64,000 nt of DNA from Papilionanthe hookeriana x Papilionanthe teres (lineage: Eukaryota; Streptophyta; Magnoliopsida; Asparagales; Orchidaceae): assembly GCA_022702705.1 (NCBI GenBank), contig CM040421.1, positions 4,092,001-4,156,000 of the forward strand. Direction: 5' to 3'. The notes below the pieces were generated by a model, which was not told the DNA's origin, did no database searches, and saw only the letters and a program-made list of their open reading frames with translations. Shown piece after piece: positions 1 through 12,130 of this stretch (positions within the stretch are counted from its first letter, which is position 1; every line of letters starts with the position of its first letter). The position numbers and the translations under genes are program-made.

Positions 1-1323
1 TGAACTCTTGTTTCCAACTCTTTTCCAATTTACAATTGATTAGCCTTAATTTGTTCTTTTCCTTGATCTTTAGGATTTACTTCAACATTGCTAGGTAAAG
101 TTCCAACAGGTCTATTACTTAATGCAGAGGCAATTTGCCCTAATTGGTTTTCTATGTTTTTAATAGCAGCTCCTTGACATTGTAATTGATTACTCATATT
201 CAAAACTAATTCTTCCATAGACAACTTCTTCTCCTTAAATTGTGAATTATTATAAAAACCTGGTGGATTAGAAGGTCTATAATTAGAATTACCTTGGTTG
301 TTTATATTTCCTAATGGGTTTACAGGATTGTTCTCCCACTGAGGATTAACAGGATTTGCATTACTTTGGTTATTCCAATTAAAGTTTGGATGATTTTTCC
401 AACCTAGATTATAATAGTTTGAATAAGGGTTATTTTGTCTATTATTTATTAAATTTATAGTTTCATATGAAGATTGAGCATCTACGATTTGTCCTAATGA
501 ATTTTATTCTAACACTGGAGGTGTTTGAGAAAGATTCATTTTGTATTGATCTATTTTCTTTGAAAGAGCAGCGATTTGAGAAATTATCATAGCTAAAGCA
601 TCAGAATCATGAATACTGGCTACTCTCTTAGGATTTACCCTTTCAGCAGGCCATTGAAAATTATTGGTAGTCATTTCTTCTATTAACGCATAGGATTCTT
701 CAAAATGTTTAGACATTAGTGATCCACCAGATGACGGCGTCGATAATAGATCTAAGAGATCCTACTAATCCATTATAAAATGTTTGAATAATTAACCGAT
801 ACGGTAAAACATGATGTAAACATTTCCTAAGAAGTTCTTTAAATCTTTCCCAAGATTCATATATCGATTCTCCCTCATACCGATCGAAAGATGTGATATC
901 ATTTCTAAGCTTAGCGATCTTAGATGGTGGAAAATATTTTGATAAGAATTTTTGTAAAAGTTCTCCCCAAGTTCTAATAAATCCAGGTGCTAACAAATTT
1001 AACCAAGCCTTAGCCTTATCCCTTAGCGAAAAAGGAAAAAGTCTAAGTCTAACAGCATCATCAGACACTTTATCGTACTTAAAAGTAGCACAAAGTTCAA
1101 AGAAACTTGCTAGATGTAAATTAGGATCTTCATTTAAAGTTCCACCAAATTGATTGTTTTGTATCATTTGGATAATTGCAGATTTAAGCTCAAATGAATT
1201 AGCAGCTACATCAGAATTTTGGATAGTTAAGTGAATTTCATCTAATGTTAGGTTAGCATAATCTCTTAGTGGTCTAGATTGATGTTCATTTTCTATTCTT
1301 TGGTTGTTTACGTTGATTTCCAT
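1..1323 (-). pseudogene. Athila-type Ty3/gypsy gag, frameshifted, 3' part outside window
   Basis: Capsid-domain gag of an Athila-like LTR retrotransposon, read right to left from an ATG at 1323. The first block (1323-709, 204 aa) has the retrotransposon gag pattern: LRLFPFSLRDKAKAWL, then a PPSKIAKLRNDI segment, then ESIYESWERFKELLRKC and FYNGL. Near 735 one extra base shifts the frame, and gag continues in another frame (716-504) with ALIEEMTTNNFQWPAER. A third block (224-30) carries IKNIENQLGQIASAL and RPVGTLPSN, the usual C-terminal part of Athila gag. The frameshift and stop codons between blocks mean it cannot make one polyprotein. It lies directly downstream (minus strand) of a primer-binding site and LTR, as expected for a 5' element end. 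No pol domain is seen because the window ends. The family call rests on recognised motifs, not on a search. Confidence 0.85.
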
Positions 1324-1533
1324 TGTTTCAAAATTTATAGTTTTTTTCTCAGTTTTCTAATTCTCCTAACAGTGCGTTCTAATTCCAAATCGTAGGGTAC
1401 AAGATTTTCAGAACCAAATTTACGCATACAATCGAAATCAGAACACAGCAAAATAGTTAACTAAATAAGTTGCAATTCTATTAAAAAGTTTTCTAACAGT
1501 CCTAAATTGTCCGTTACTCTAATTATTTTATAT

Positions 1534-1551
1534 TCCCCAGCAACGACGTCA
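1534..1551 (-). other. Primer-binding site, decayed tRNA-Asp type
   Basis: On the minus strand the sequence is TGACGTCGTTGCTGGGGA. This resembles TGGCGCCGTTGCCGGGGA, the site complementary to tRNA-Asp used by Athila elements. The three differences are a G-to-A at position 3, a C-to-T at position 6 and a C-to-T at position 13, a pattern expected from deamination of methylated cytosines. It follows the LTR end (CA at 1554-1553) by one base and precedes gag by about 210 bp. This position fixes the LTR boundary and the orientation of the element. Confidence 0.75.
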
Positions 1552-1552
1552 A

Positions 1553-3310
1553 TGAATTGACCACGATTTTTATATATACTAAAAAATACAAGAATTCGAC
1601 ACCACTACTAGAAAATCTAAATCCTCAGTAATAGCTCCAAATTAACTAGGTGCATAATTTTAATTTATGTAACTAATAAATAATATAATCTTTAATCGCA
1701 GAGTTGCCTTTAAACGCAAGTATACGTGTCACTCAAATAATACAGGGCTCTAGTGGAGTCCTGGATATCGATCCCACAGGAAATATTTTAGAGGCTACAG
1801 ACTAGGATTATAGAAATTAATTCAGAATCACAACTAAATCAAAATTGCCTATCTGTCACTAATACGCAATCGACAATAATATGGAGTTTTAATTAAACTT
1901 GTTCTACTAACAATTAACTAAGTCTACTATAATGAAGTTCAAATATATAAGCAAGAATCTTTCTCCTTTGTTAAGATATTTAAGTAAATAGATAATTGGA
2001 ATTAGTTTTAAACTGTGTTGTGCCAAATAGGAGCATACCTACTCTTTACCCTTTGGTCCAGGCATAAAGAACATTGACTAATCCTATGCTTGGTTACTAA
2101 ATCTGCAGCTAGGCTGGGAGAATACCGGCTCTCACTTCGGAGCTCCCACGTTCCCCTTGCCTGAGGGCTAATATCTACACTTCAGCACCCAAATGATAGG
2201 ACCGAATTGAGGATTTTAGTCTGTCACTCTAAAATCTCCAATTCTATGTCCGATAAATATTATTTCCCTATTTATTTGAACCCTCCATCCAAGGACTTTG
2301 ACCTCCCTGAATCTCGGATGTAATCTTTATTATAGTTGTTAAACTCAACAGATTTTAACTATTCAATTGGCTAGATTGAAAGTAAATTAAGATCTAAGTA
2401 AAAGATTATCACAAGTTCTTTAAACTTTTATGGCACACTAATTATATTTATCATTCCACAAAAATATCAAAACTAGGAGAAAGACAGAACAATTACTCAA
2501 AATTCATAGAGAGGATGCAATAAAACTTGGATTTCATATTAAAAAGTAAAGTTCTACAAACTAAAGTAAATAAACACAACTTATCTTAAATTCCTCCCCA
2601 AGCAAACTCCTTGAAGTTCCTCTAAATCTCTTCCTTTCTTAATAGTACGCAGAATTGTCCTTCAAAACGACAATGCAGAAGAGATCTCTCACTTCCCTTC
2701 CACTCTTACAATCCTTCGAAGAATTCCACACAATCTCTATTTGAACTCACTATTTAATACTCACTAATAACAATGGACACTAGTGGACTCTCTATTGGAC
2801 ACTAAGTAACTATTAGAAGTCTCTAATAGTACTTTTTATAGACTCTTAGTGACTTTTAGAGGACTCCAAAAGGACATATTTTCGGACTAAAATGGTTTTT
2901 TTTAATTTGTTGAAGAGTCTCAAGGGTTTTGCAGGCATCCCTTCGAAAATCGTTCACATTCGACTTATTTTGTGAAAGAACCGTCGATCCCACTGTCGGC
3001 GGCCTCGAGTTCCACCATCGGCGACCTTCTAGAAATAGAGCCTTAAACTGACCCCGCTGTCGGCTGCCTCGACCTCCGCCGTCGGCGGCTTCCCTTGAAA
3101 TATATTCTGAACTCTCAGGAAAATCACGCCGTTGGCACCCTAGGTCAAATTTTCATAATTTAGTTCTTTTTGCTCCAAATTTGCTCCTTTTTGCATATTT
3201 TTGCTTCATTGTCCTTAAATCTTCATACCTGTAGAAAAACACCAAAAATACCCTTCTTTAAAGTGCAATATCATCAAAATCAGTATAAAATAAACATGAA
3301 AATCTTAACA
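1553..3310 (-). mobile_element. Athila-type 5' LTR (about 1.76 kb)
   Basis: On the minus strand it starts TGTTAAGATTTTC at 3310 and ends AATTCA at 1553, just before the primer-binding site. The same sequence occurs a second time, split, at about 22.3-23.07 kb and 32.135-32.502 kb. Shared landmarks are the 'aggagcatac...ctttaccct' block with 'aagaacattgactaatc' (about 2030-2080 versus 22335-22400), 'ttcctccccaagcaaactcc' (2590), and the 'tttgctcctttttgca' and 'aaagtgcaatatc' stretch at the right end. GC-rich degenerate repeats of the type 'ctgtcggcggcctcgac' lie at 2985-3100. The start was chosen by aligning the two copies, whose similarity stops at '...aca'. The partner 3' LTR is outside the window. 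Confidence 0.7.
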
Positions 3311-3464
3311 TTTTTTTCTTGGGTCAGTGTGTGGGTGTTTGTGTGTATGAGAGAGAGAGAGAGGAAATAAATGTGTGTGTGCATGACAAGTGAATGTGAT
3401 ATGTATCCATGTGTCAATGTTATGGTAATTATGTGAATGTGCTTATATGCATATAGTAAAGTAT
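3311..3464. repeat. GT/GA-rich low-complexity spacer
   Basis: This stretch lies between the Athila LTR and the outer long LTR. It contains (GT)n runs, a (GA)n run near 3350-3362, and ATGTG-type repeats. Similar GTGT/ATGTG sequence resumes at 17654, so the long element inserted inside this spacer. No gene is seen. Confidence 0.6.
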
Positions 3465-5572
3465 GTGTGTGTTGACCTCATTTTTGATGAGGTCTTTTCT
3501 CTTCTCTCTCCTTAGTACTTAGGATCTAGCCTAAGGCTTTCCCTTTGACTATCTTAGAGGACTAGAAATGGAACCCACCACTTAGAAATTTAAACACCTC
3601 TTAAACTCCCTGCAAACTCCATAATTTTGATTGTAAACCCCTAAGTTACTTGGAGGGTTAAGATCAAATGTGGAGGTTTAAAGGATGAGTTCCCTATAGG
3701 ACTCTTTGGCCTTTGGACTACCCTGGGTGGCCTGGTCTGGTGAGGGCTGACCTGCACACATTACACTTTCACACACATTCCAAATCTTAAAACCATTCAT
3801 ACCTAGCTTGACTTCCTGACTCACGTAGGTAATTCATATGGATGGACCTTAACCCCAGGCCCTTGGGCAAGAGGGTTAGGAACAACATAGTGAATGCCTC
3901 AAATGAGTCCTCTCATGGCTCTTATGGGCTTGATATGGCTTCATGGCTCAACCAAAGTGATTCCATTCTACTCAAATTTGATCAATCTTCATTTTTTCCA
4001 AAATTTCAATTTTTGACCCTCGAGCCCTACACCCACTAAACCTACCAAATGCCCTTGAAACTACCCAAAATTTGTAAAATCACCTAAATTACCCAAAATT
4101 CCTCAAAATCAATCCTAAACATTTCCCCCCACTCAAATTGATCATCCATAGCCAAATGTACCAAAATTTCCAAAAATGCCCCCAAATTTCAAAAAATACC
4201 CAAAATACCCTTTTGACCCAAAAAATCTAAAAATTCAGAAAATTTCCAGAAAATTCCAGAAAATCCCAAATATTCCCAATTTCATTTTGTTCAACTACAC
4301 CATAAGCTAAATTTGTCAATTTAGCCCACTTTTGCCAAAACCCCCAATTTGACCCATTTTAAACCTGAAGTGAGCCCAATGTCAAACCAAACCACCCCAA
4401 TTGACCTCAATTTTGGTCCAACTCAATTCTAAAATTCAACTCCATATCCCTAATATCAATCTAGACTAAATCTAAGCCCAACTTGATTAACATTTGGATC
4501 CAATTTCAATTTGAAGCATAAATCCCCTAAATTGGCCTAAACCCAAACCTAACCCAAATAGGCCCAAATCCCAAAATCAAAGCCCAACCAAAGTTGAAAG
4601 GTCTTTATAACACTCCCCTAAATATTTTTCAACATTACTTTTACATCAAATCCAACCTTAAACCAACATTAACCCAAGATAGCCAAAGTTAGCCCAATTT
4701 GACCCATTTTGGGCCCCATTACCAAAAAGGCCCAAATTAAACCTATTTCAATTCCAAATGACACCAAACCTTCTCCAAATCACTCATGCCACACTCCTAA
4801 ACTAAACCCAACATTTGTTTAGCCTAATCTTTCACAAAATCTCCATCCACCAATTTGTTTTCAAACTTAAAAGCCCACTTCCATAAAGCCTTTAAAAGCC
4901 CACTTTCCATCAAATTCAAAAGCCCAAAATCCATCCCCAAGCCCACATGAAACCTTTTCTTCATCATTCCTTTGATAATCCTATTTGACCAAAGTCTTAA
5001 ACCATCATGAAATCAACCCATTTGTAGCATCATGACAAATCCCATCAAAGGAATCCAAAGTTTTCAAAATTCCAAATAACCCTTTTCCATGCAAGTGAGC
5101 CAACCTTTTCCCAAGCCATGAGCAAGCCAAATGAAGCCATGGAGCCATGCATAAGCCATATGCAAGCCATGGGAAGCCCTTTCCACCTCACCATGCCACT
5201 TATGGCAAGAAGAGGAGAGCCTTTCCTAAGCCTTCACTAAACCTTTTTTAACCCCATCAATGATACACTTTAACCAAAATTGGCCACCTCACCTTGGATG
5301 GGGACTTCACCACACATGTGAGGCTGGCCCAAATGATCTCACATCAGCCCAAATCAAGCCTTGGTGAGTGAACCAAGCCAAAACCATGAATTGACCCAAA
5401 TTGGACCAAAAATGCTCCTTACACCCATGCCATTTAAATCCTTGACTTTACACATGGCAATCCCAAATTGATTGCACCAAAATCAAACTCCGACCTCCCC
5501 TCCACCTAAACACATATTTTGAACCCACTAATCAACCCCCATGGCCACCCAAAGCTCCACCATAACCTTCCT

Positions 5573-5580
5573 TATTTAAA
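5573..5580 (+). promoter_or_regulatory. TATA box of outer unit
   Basis: TATTTAAA, followed by 'ccccatctccatggccaag'. The same arrangement occurs at 11323 (TATTTAAA, then 'aagaggagatg'), 37349 (TATAAAT, then 'agaagaggtg') and, on the minus strand, 29397 (TATAAAT, then 'ccccatggcc'). Its persistence in otherwise diverged copies suggests a real promoter. It lies 2.1 kb from the LTR start, so U3 would be about 2.1 kb. Confidence 0.55.
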
Positions 5581-5919
5581 CCCCATCTCCATGGCCAAGA
5601 GGAGGAGATGCAAGATTTACCTTGGGGAGACCCTGCCAAATTGTTCCCAAAGCTTTTCCAAGCATTCCTGAGCTCAATCAAACCATTTCCAATTGAGGCC
5701 TCACCTCTTGGACGAAGGTATCAAATTTTTTCTCCTCCAACCGAGCATGTTTTAATTTTCTATAAATATTTACATGCTTTAAGTATATCATCACCGTATA
5801 GATGTGTGCTACTCAATTAGACGATCATTTTTAAAAAAATTTCATTCAATTTCGTTGAGAAACGAGTGAGATATCAAGGTTTGAAGGTGAACGGTTTTGG
5901 GTGAATAGCACTAGGAGAG

Positions 5920-6055
5920 AGGAGCAGCAGCCGTCCGATCAGGCATGTATCTGACGGACGGCCCTAATGCAGTCGGACGGATCTTCATCCGTGAATAGGC
6001 GCCATACAGAACCACACTGGCCAATAGGAGAGCGACACGTGGATTGAGCGGGAAA
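5920..6055 (+). other. GC-rich island of outer unit
   Basis: A GC-rich block in AT-rich surroundings with repeated 'ggacgg' motifs ('tctgacggacggccc', 'agtcggacgg') and 'cacgtggattgagcgg'. It follows the conserved 'gagtgagatat' segment and lies about 350 bp after the TATA box. Equivalent islands occur in the other three copies. Confidence 0.6.
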
Positions 6056-7849
6056 TGGATTTTTTGGATTTATTTTTGACACAAAACTTCAAAAAATCAT
6101 AACTTTGCCTAGAAAACTCCAAAAAATAAAATAAAAACACCCTCTTGCTAATGAAAATGAGGAGAATAATGTGAAATAATTTTATTTTTATTTAATGCAT
6201 GTTTTATTTTTAATTAATTAAATAGTGTTTTCAACCTCTTAATTCTTCATGCATGTAGAAGCTTCACCATAACTTAAACTTTTTATATGTTATTCTATGC
6301 ATAATGGTGGATCTTTCATGATTTTTCCAAAGTCAGTAAAGATTTCCATGATGAGATATCTATTTTTCAATATTATGCTTCAGTTTTTCTATAATAATTA
6401 TAAAAATTACCATGTTGCTTATAAAATCTATAAAAATTAGAGCGTGTTCCCTTTGACTATAGAAACATTAGAAAAATATCTCATGATTTATTTTAATCAA
6501 ACAAACTCTAATTTAGCCAAAACCTTAAAATGAAATTTTAATTAATTAGGATTAGCCACACATCAAAATAACTTGAAATCAACTCTTCATTGATCTTTAG
6601 GATACAGAGAACCTATCATAAAAATTTGAAATCAATTTGAAATGATTAACCCCACTAATTGGACTAATTAAGTCACATGGTCAAAATTAAACTTCAAAAA
6701 TTCATAACTCCAAAAATACATTTAAAAAAATCACCAAATTGATTTCAAGACTTCTCTGATATCAGATGAGTCTATGAAAATTAAAATTATAATTTTATAA
6801 AAATCTTTATTTTTTGACCCTACTTTAATATTTTAATAATTAAAAAAAATAAAAATCATAAAAATATTAAAAATCATAAAAATGTCATATTTTGACTCCT
6901 AATCACTTAGGAACAAACCAAATATTTTTCCCAAGCCTCAAAGTAAAGATATTGAATTTCAAATGCTTAAAACAACTTTTAATATTAAAAAATGTATTTT
7001 CCGACCTTTTCACTAACTTAATTCCAATAAATCAAAGAAAAATCAGAAAATTATAAAATTTGTTTCTCTGAACTCCTTGAGGTTAGAGAGTTTTAAGAAA
7101 AAATATAAAATCCATTTTTCAAATTTAATTTTATTTTATAATTAATTAATACTCTAAAACGCAAAATAATTATAATAAATAAAATATAATTCAAAAAATC
7201 ACCAAAATTGGTCCAAGTGGTCCTGTAGTCATTAGGAACATCGCATAATTTTCTTAAGGATAGAAACCTTTCTTTGGTCATGTTGTTGAATTTTCCTTGA
7301 AAATCCATATTTTTCATTAAAAATAATTATATAAATAAATTAAATTCAGAAAAATCACATTTTCTCCTCTAATATCTTAATTGATATGTGAGTGAAGTGA
7401 CATAAAAATTTCAAGTTCATTTGAACTCAATTTAGTGAGTTATGAAATAAATAAGCTTAAAAGGGCATATTAATAATTAAAGAATTTCAACCCCTTTATT
7501 AAAATTTTAGGTTTAATTAAAATAGAGGGTAAAATATTTGATTTTATCTTTCTTGGATGATTGAAAATTTGGGAAATTCAAAAGTGTCCCATTAATCACT
7601 TTTAATAAACCAAAAAATGAAACTTTAATTATTTAAACAATTTAAATTTTTGGAAGATTAATGAAAATTTGAATTATTAAAAATAAGGATATAACTTGAG
7701 AGGATATTAATCCTTTAATAAAAAAAATCCCTAAATAAATCACTCCAATAATATTTAACTCTTAATTAAGATTAAATTGATAATCCAAACTAAGTAAATT
7801 AAAAATTAAAAATAAATAACCATTAAATTAAAGAAATGTTCAAAATATT

Positions 7850-8000
7850 AAATAATTTAATAATTAAATTAAATTAAATTAAATTAAGTAAAAATTAAAT
7901 TAAAATTAAAATTAAATCAAATTAACATTTTAACAATTAAGTTAAGTTAAATTAAAAATATTTAAATTAAATTAAATTAAATTAAATTAAATCAAATTTA
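7850..8000 (+). repeat. ATTAA-type short tandem array, outer unit
   Basis: TTAAA/AATTA pentamer runs, equivalent in position to 13900-14230 but shorter. Confidence 0.8.
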
Positions 8001-8966
8001 AATTAAATTAAGTTAACATCATTCAATAATAAAAGTAAAACAAATTTAAAATAATAAGATCACCTAAAGTATAAAGATTTAAACTAAAAAATAATTTGAA
8101 CACTATTCCAAACTTAAAATTATTAATTAAAACCTCATAATTAAATTAAATCACTTTAAACCATTAACTCAAACTTTAAATTAAGAATGATTAAAATTCT
8201 CAACTAACCAACTTGCCCCTAAAGGCTTTAATTATTATAACTCTTAAATAGAGTATTAAGTGAGATGTCACTTCATTCATCGGGTAATCAAATGCCCAAG
8301 TTCACTGAGCAAGAGACAAAGCTTAACTAAACTTCCTGGATGATTAATTCACCTGTGCAACTAAATTTACTTGGACTCAAAATGATCTCGGAAATATTGA
8401 AAAGATGTTTAGGACTCGTCCTAAGCACTTTCTCAATATGATGAGATGTTTTAGAAGAACAATTGAATTTAATTGTTCTTTGATGAAGAAAATCATCCTT
8501 AAACAAAACACAAGAACCTAGACATCATAGGAAATGACTAGCAATAGGATTAGGATTTTGGTAGACAACCAGAAGCTTCCCTTAGCTTTACCTAGGTATT
8601 TCTTGCAAATATTTGAATGCCTTAACATGTGTTTTAAGTGCAGCTTGGAATGACGGGAAGACCCTCCAGGTACGCTTTTACTTTATTGCAATTTACTTAC
8701 CTGCACTGGGTACTTTACTTCTCTTACATGTTAAACAAGAATGTCACCCTGCATGAAAACTGAAACCTTTAGGATAGCCACATAACTGAAACCCAAAACT
8801 AAATTAAAAATCACAACAAGATAAAATTCACCGCCACAACATTCAAAATATAAAACAACTCAAAATTTAATCACAAACAAAACAACAAAACTACAATTAT
8901 AACTAAATTAAAACGTCTCGTTGAATGATCGAGAATACCTCGGATGATGTAACCCACGTGTTGCTA

Positions 8967-8971
8967 ATGAG
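8967..8971. repeat. Left target-site duplication of inner unit (ATGAG)
   Basis: Five bases left of the inner TG terminus. The right partner at 16409-16413 is ACGGG. The two mismatches are a C-to-T and a G-to-A. The uninterrupted site in the sister copy is gttgcta-ACGGG-atttccc, which supports a true target duplication that has since mutated. Confidence 0.65.
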
Positions 8972-11322
8972 TGTTGACCTCATTTTTTATGAGGTCTCTT
9001 CTTTTTTCACTCCTTAGTACTTAGGATCTAGCCTTAGGCTTTTCCTTTGACTAATCCTAGAGGACTAGAAATGGGACCCACCACTTAGAAACTCAAAACA
9101 CCTCTTGACTCCCTGCAAACCCCACAAGCTTGATTGTAGACCCCTAATCACCTAGAGGGTTGAAATCAAACGTGGAGGTTTAAAGGATGAGTTCCATATA
9201 GGACTTTTTTGCCCTAAGAATACCCTGGGTGGCCTGGTCTGGTGAGGGTTGACTTGCACATACACTACACTCTCAGTCACATTCCAAGTCCTAAAACCAT
9301 ACTCTCACCCAACTTGACTTCCTGACTCATGTAGGTAATTCATATGGATGGTCCTTAACCCCTAAGCCTCTGGCTAAGAGGGTTAGGAACAACGTAGTGA
9401 ATACCCCAAATGTGTCCTCTCATGGCTCATATGAGCTTAATATGGCTTCATGGCTCAACCAAAGTGATTCCATTCTACACAAATTTGATTAATCTTCATT
9501 TTTCCAAAATTTCAATTTTTAACCCCGGGGCCCCGGACCCACTAAACTCACCAAATACCCTTGAAACTACCCAAAATTTGCAAAATCACCTAAATTACCC
9601 AAAATTCCTCAAAATCAGTCCTAAACATTTTCCCCCACTTAAATTGATCATCCATAGCCAAAAATACCAAAAATTCCAAAAATACCCCCCAATACCCTCC
9701 AAATACCCAAAATGCCCTTCTTAGCCCAAAAATCCAAAAATTCAGAAAATTTCCAGAAAATTCCAAAAAATCCCAAATATTCCCAATTTCATTTTGTTCA
9801 ACTACACCATGAGCCAATTTTGCCAATTTACCCCACTTTTACCAAAACCCCTAATTTGACCCATTTTAACCCCAAGTGAACCCAATGTCAAACCAAACCA
9901 CCCCAATTGACCTCAATTTTGGTCCAATTCAATTCTAAACTTCAATTCAACATCCCCAATATCAATTTAGACCAAATATAATTCCAATTTGATTGACATT
10001 TGAGCCCAATTTCAATTTGAGGCCTAAGGCCCAGTTTTGGCCCATGACCTAAACCTAGCTCAAACCGACCCAATTCAACTCCAATTGCCCCCAAATCTTT
10101 TCTAAAACCTTCCTAACAACCCCATAAACAAAACACTAACTTTATTTGCCCAAAATTTGAACCTAAACTCCACCCAACCTAACCCAAAACCAAAATCCCT
10201 TAAATTGACCTAAGCCCAAACCTAACCCAAATGGGCCCAAATCCCAAAATTAGAGCCCAGCCAAAGTTGAAAACTCTTTGTGACACTCCCATGAACATTT
10301 CTCAACATTAATTTTACATCAAATCCAACTTTAGCCCAACCTTAACCCAAGTTAGCCCAATTTGGCCCACTTTGGCCCCTTTAACTAAAAAGCCCAAATT
10401 CAACCCAATTCTACTCCAAATCACACCAAATTGATTCCAAACCATTCATGAAACATCCCTAAACCAATTGCAACATTTATTTGACATGGTCCTTCACAAA
10501 ATTTTCATCCAAAAGCCCACTTCCCTAAATCACTCTAAAAGCCCATCTAAAACCATTTCAAAGAGCCCAAAATCTATCCTAAAGCCCATATGACATTTTC
10601 ATTTGCCATCCATTTAATCAAAGTCATTGCCTAAGTTCCAATTTCATCATCAAATGATTCCAAATCAAGCCTCATGCCAAATCACCCCTAAATGCCAAAA
10701 ATCCAAAAATCCCTTTCTCATGCAAGTAAGCCAAGCCATTCCCAAGCCATGAGCAAGCTTTGAAGCCATGCACAAGCCACATGAAGCCATGGGAATCACT
10801 TTACACATCACCATACCATTAATTGCAAAAGGAGGAGCCTCTTTTAAACCCCCTTAAAAAGGTTTTAACCCTTTTAATGCTTCACCTTAATCCATGATTA
10901 ATCCAAATATTCATGGATGGTGACTTCACTACCCTTTCCTAGCTGACTCATCTGACCTCCCTCAGCCCAAATAAGTCCCTTGGTGGGTGCACCAAACCCA
11001 AATACATGAGTTGACCAAAACCAAGCCCAAATGACCCTTACCCCATGCCATTTTTATCAAACCTCCTTACACATGGCAATAGCCAATTTCTTGCACTAAC
11101 CCCAGCCCTGACCTCATTGGTCAAGATGGTGACCAATGCCTGGCCGGCCAGCCACCACAGTCGCCGGAAAACACCATGGCCGAAAGCTCCATGTGAGCCA
11201 AACTTCCCAATTCTTCCTTGCTGACTGGTCTCAACCCAAATGGACAGCATAGCTGTTCTTCTCCTCCCCTGAGCAGCTGATCCCAGCCTCCAATTGCCCC
11301 TGGGAAGCCCTCCAGCCATGCC

Positions 11323-11330
11323 TATTTAAA
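11323..11330 (+). promoter_or_regulatory. TATA box of inner unit
   Basis: TATTTAAA, 2.35 kb from the unit start, followed by 'aagaggagatgaaccagacc'. It is equivalent to the element at 5573. Confidence 0.55.
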
Positions 11331-11924
11331 CACCACCACCTCTCGGCCAAAAGAGGAGATGAACCAGACCTTAAGGAAACTCTGCCAAAATTGCTCCAGG
11401 ACCTTCTCCTAACCCAGAGCAGTTGGTCCCCAGTGTTCCTTTGCCCTAATCCCCATTAACAGAGCTCAATTTCTGAGTTGAAAATCCACCTAAAAAATAG
11501 GACACTTCACCACCGCGAGCCAATCTCCAAATTGATTGGTCCTACACCTTCACCGGACCAAGAGGAGAAGTTCCCCAGGCAAAAGCCCCCTCACCGAGCC
11601 AGCCATTGCTTCCAGCCTCCAAGCTTTGTGATCGGGCTCGGTCACTTTCACACCTGAAAATTCCCGGAGCCAGAGACTTCATCTGGAGCTTGCCTGGACC
11701 CAATCGAAGGTGACACAACTCTCAGATCGAAGCTTCACTTCTCTGAGCAAAGGTATGAACTCACTCTTCCTCCCGAGCCTCCAGCGATTCTCTATTTTGT
11801 TTAAGTTAATTTCATAGCCTATAAACCGTATGGATATGTTCGTCTCTTCAAGACGAATCCATAGAGCATAAGAACACAAAAATCCATTGAGAATCGAGTG
11901 AGATCTTAGGGTTTTAGTGTGGAC

Positions 11925-12130
11925 GGTCACGGGTGCACACCAGTCGTAGACGATGACCAGGAGTCATTGGATCGCACGTGTATCGAGCGGACGGTCGAGA
12001 TCAAGTCGGACGGCGCGATGGTACATGAACCGCGGGACGCGTGGCAGCTGACTCAAGTGGCGGCGTCAAATAGGAATGCGCCGCGTGGGCTTTCGGAGCT
12101 GCCGATGTTGCGCTGGCGCCGAGTCGGATA
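11925..12130 (+). other. GC-rich island of inner unit
   Basis: The strongest GC island in the unit, with 'cggacggtcgag', 'aagtcggacggcgcg', 'gggacgcgtggca' and 'gatgttgcgctgg'. It shares 'gacgatgaccagga' and 'gatgcgtggca'-like text with 37940-38150. A 70-aa open frame crosses it but nothing supports translation. Confidence 0.6.
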
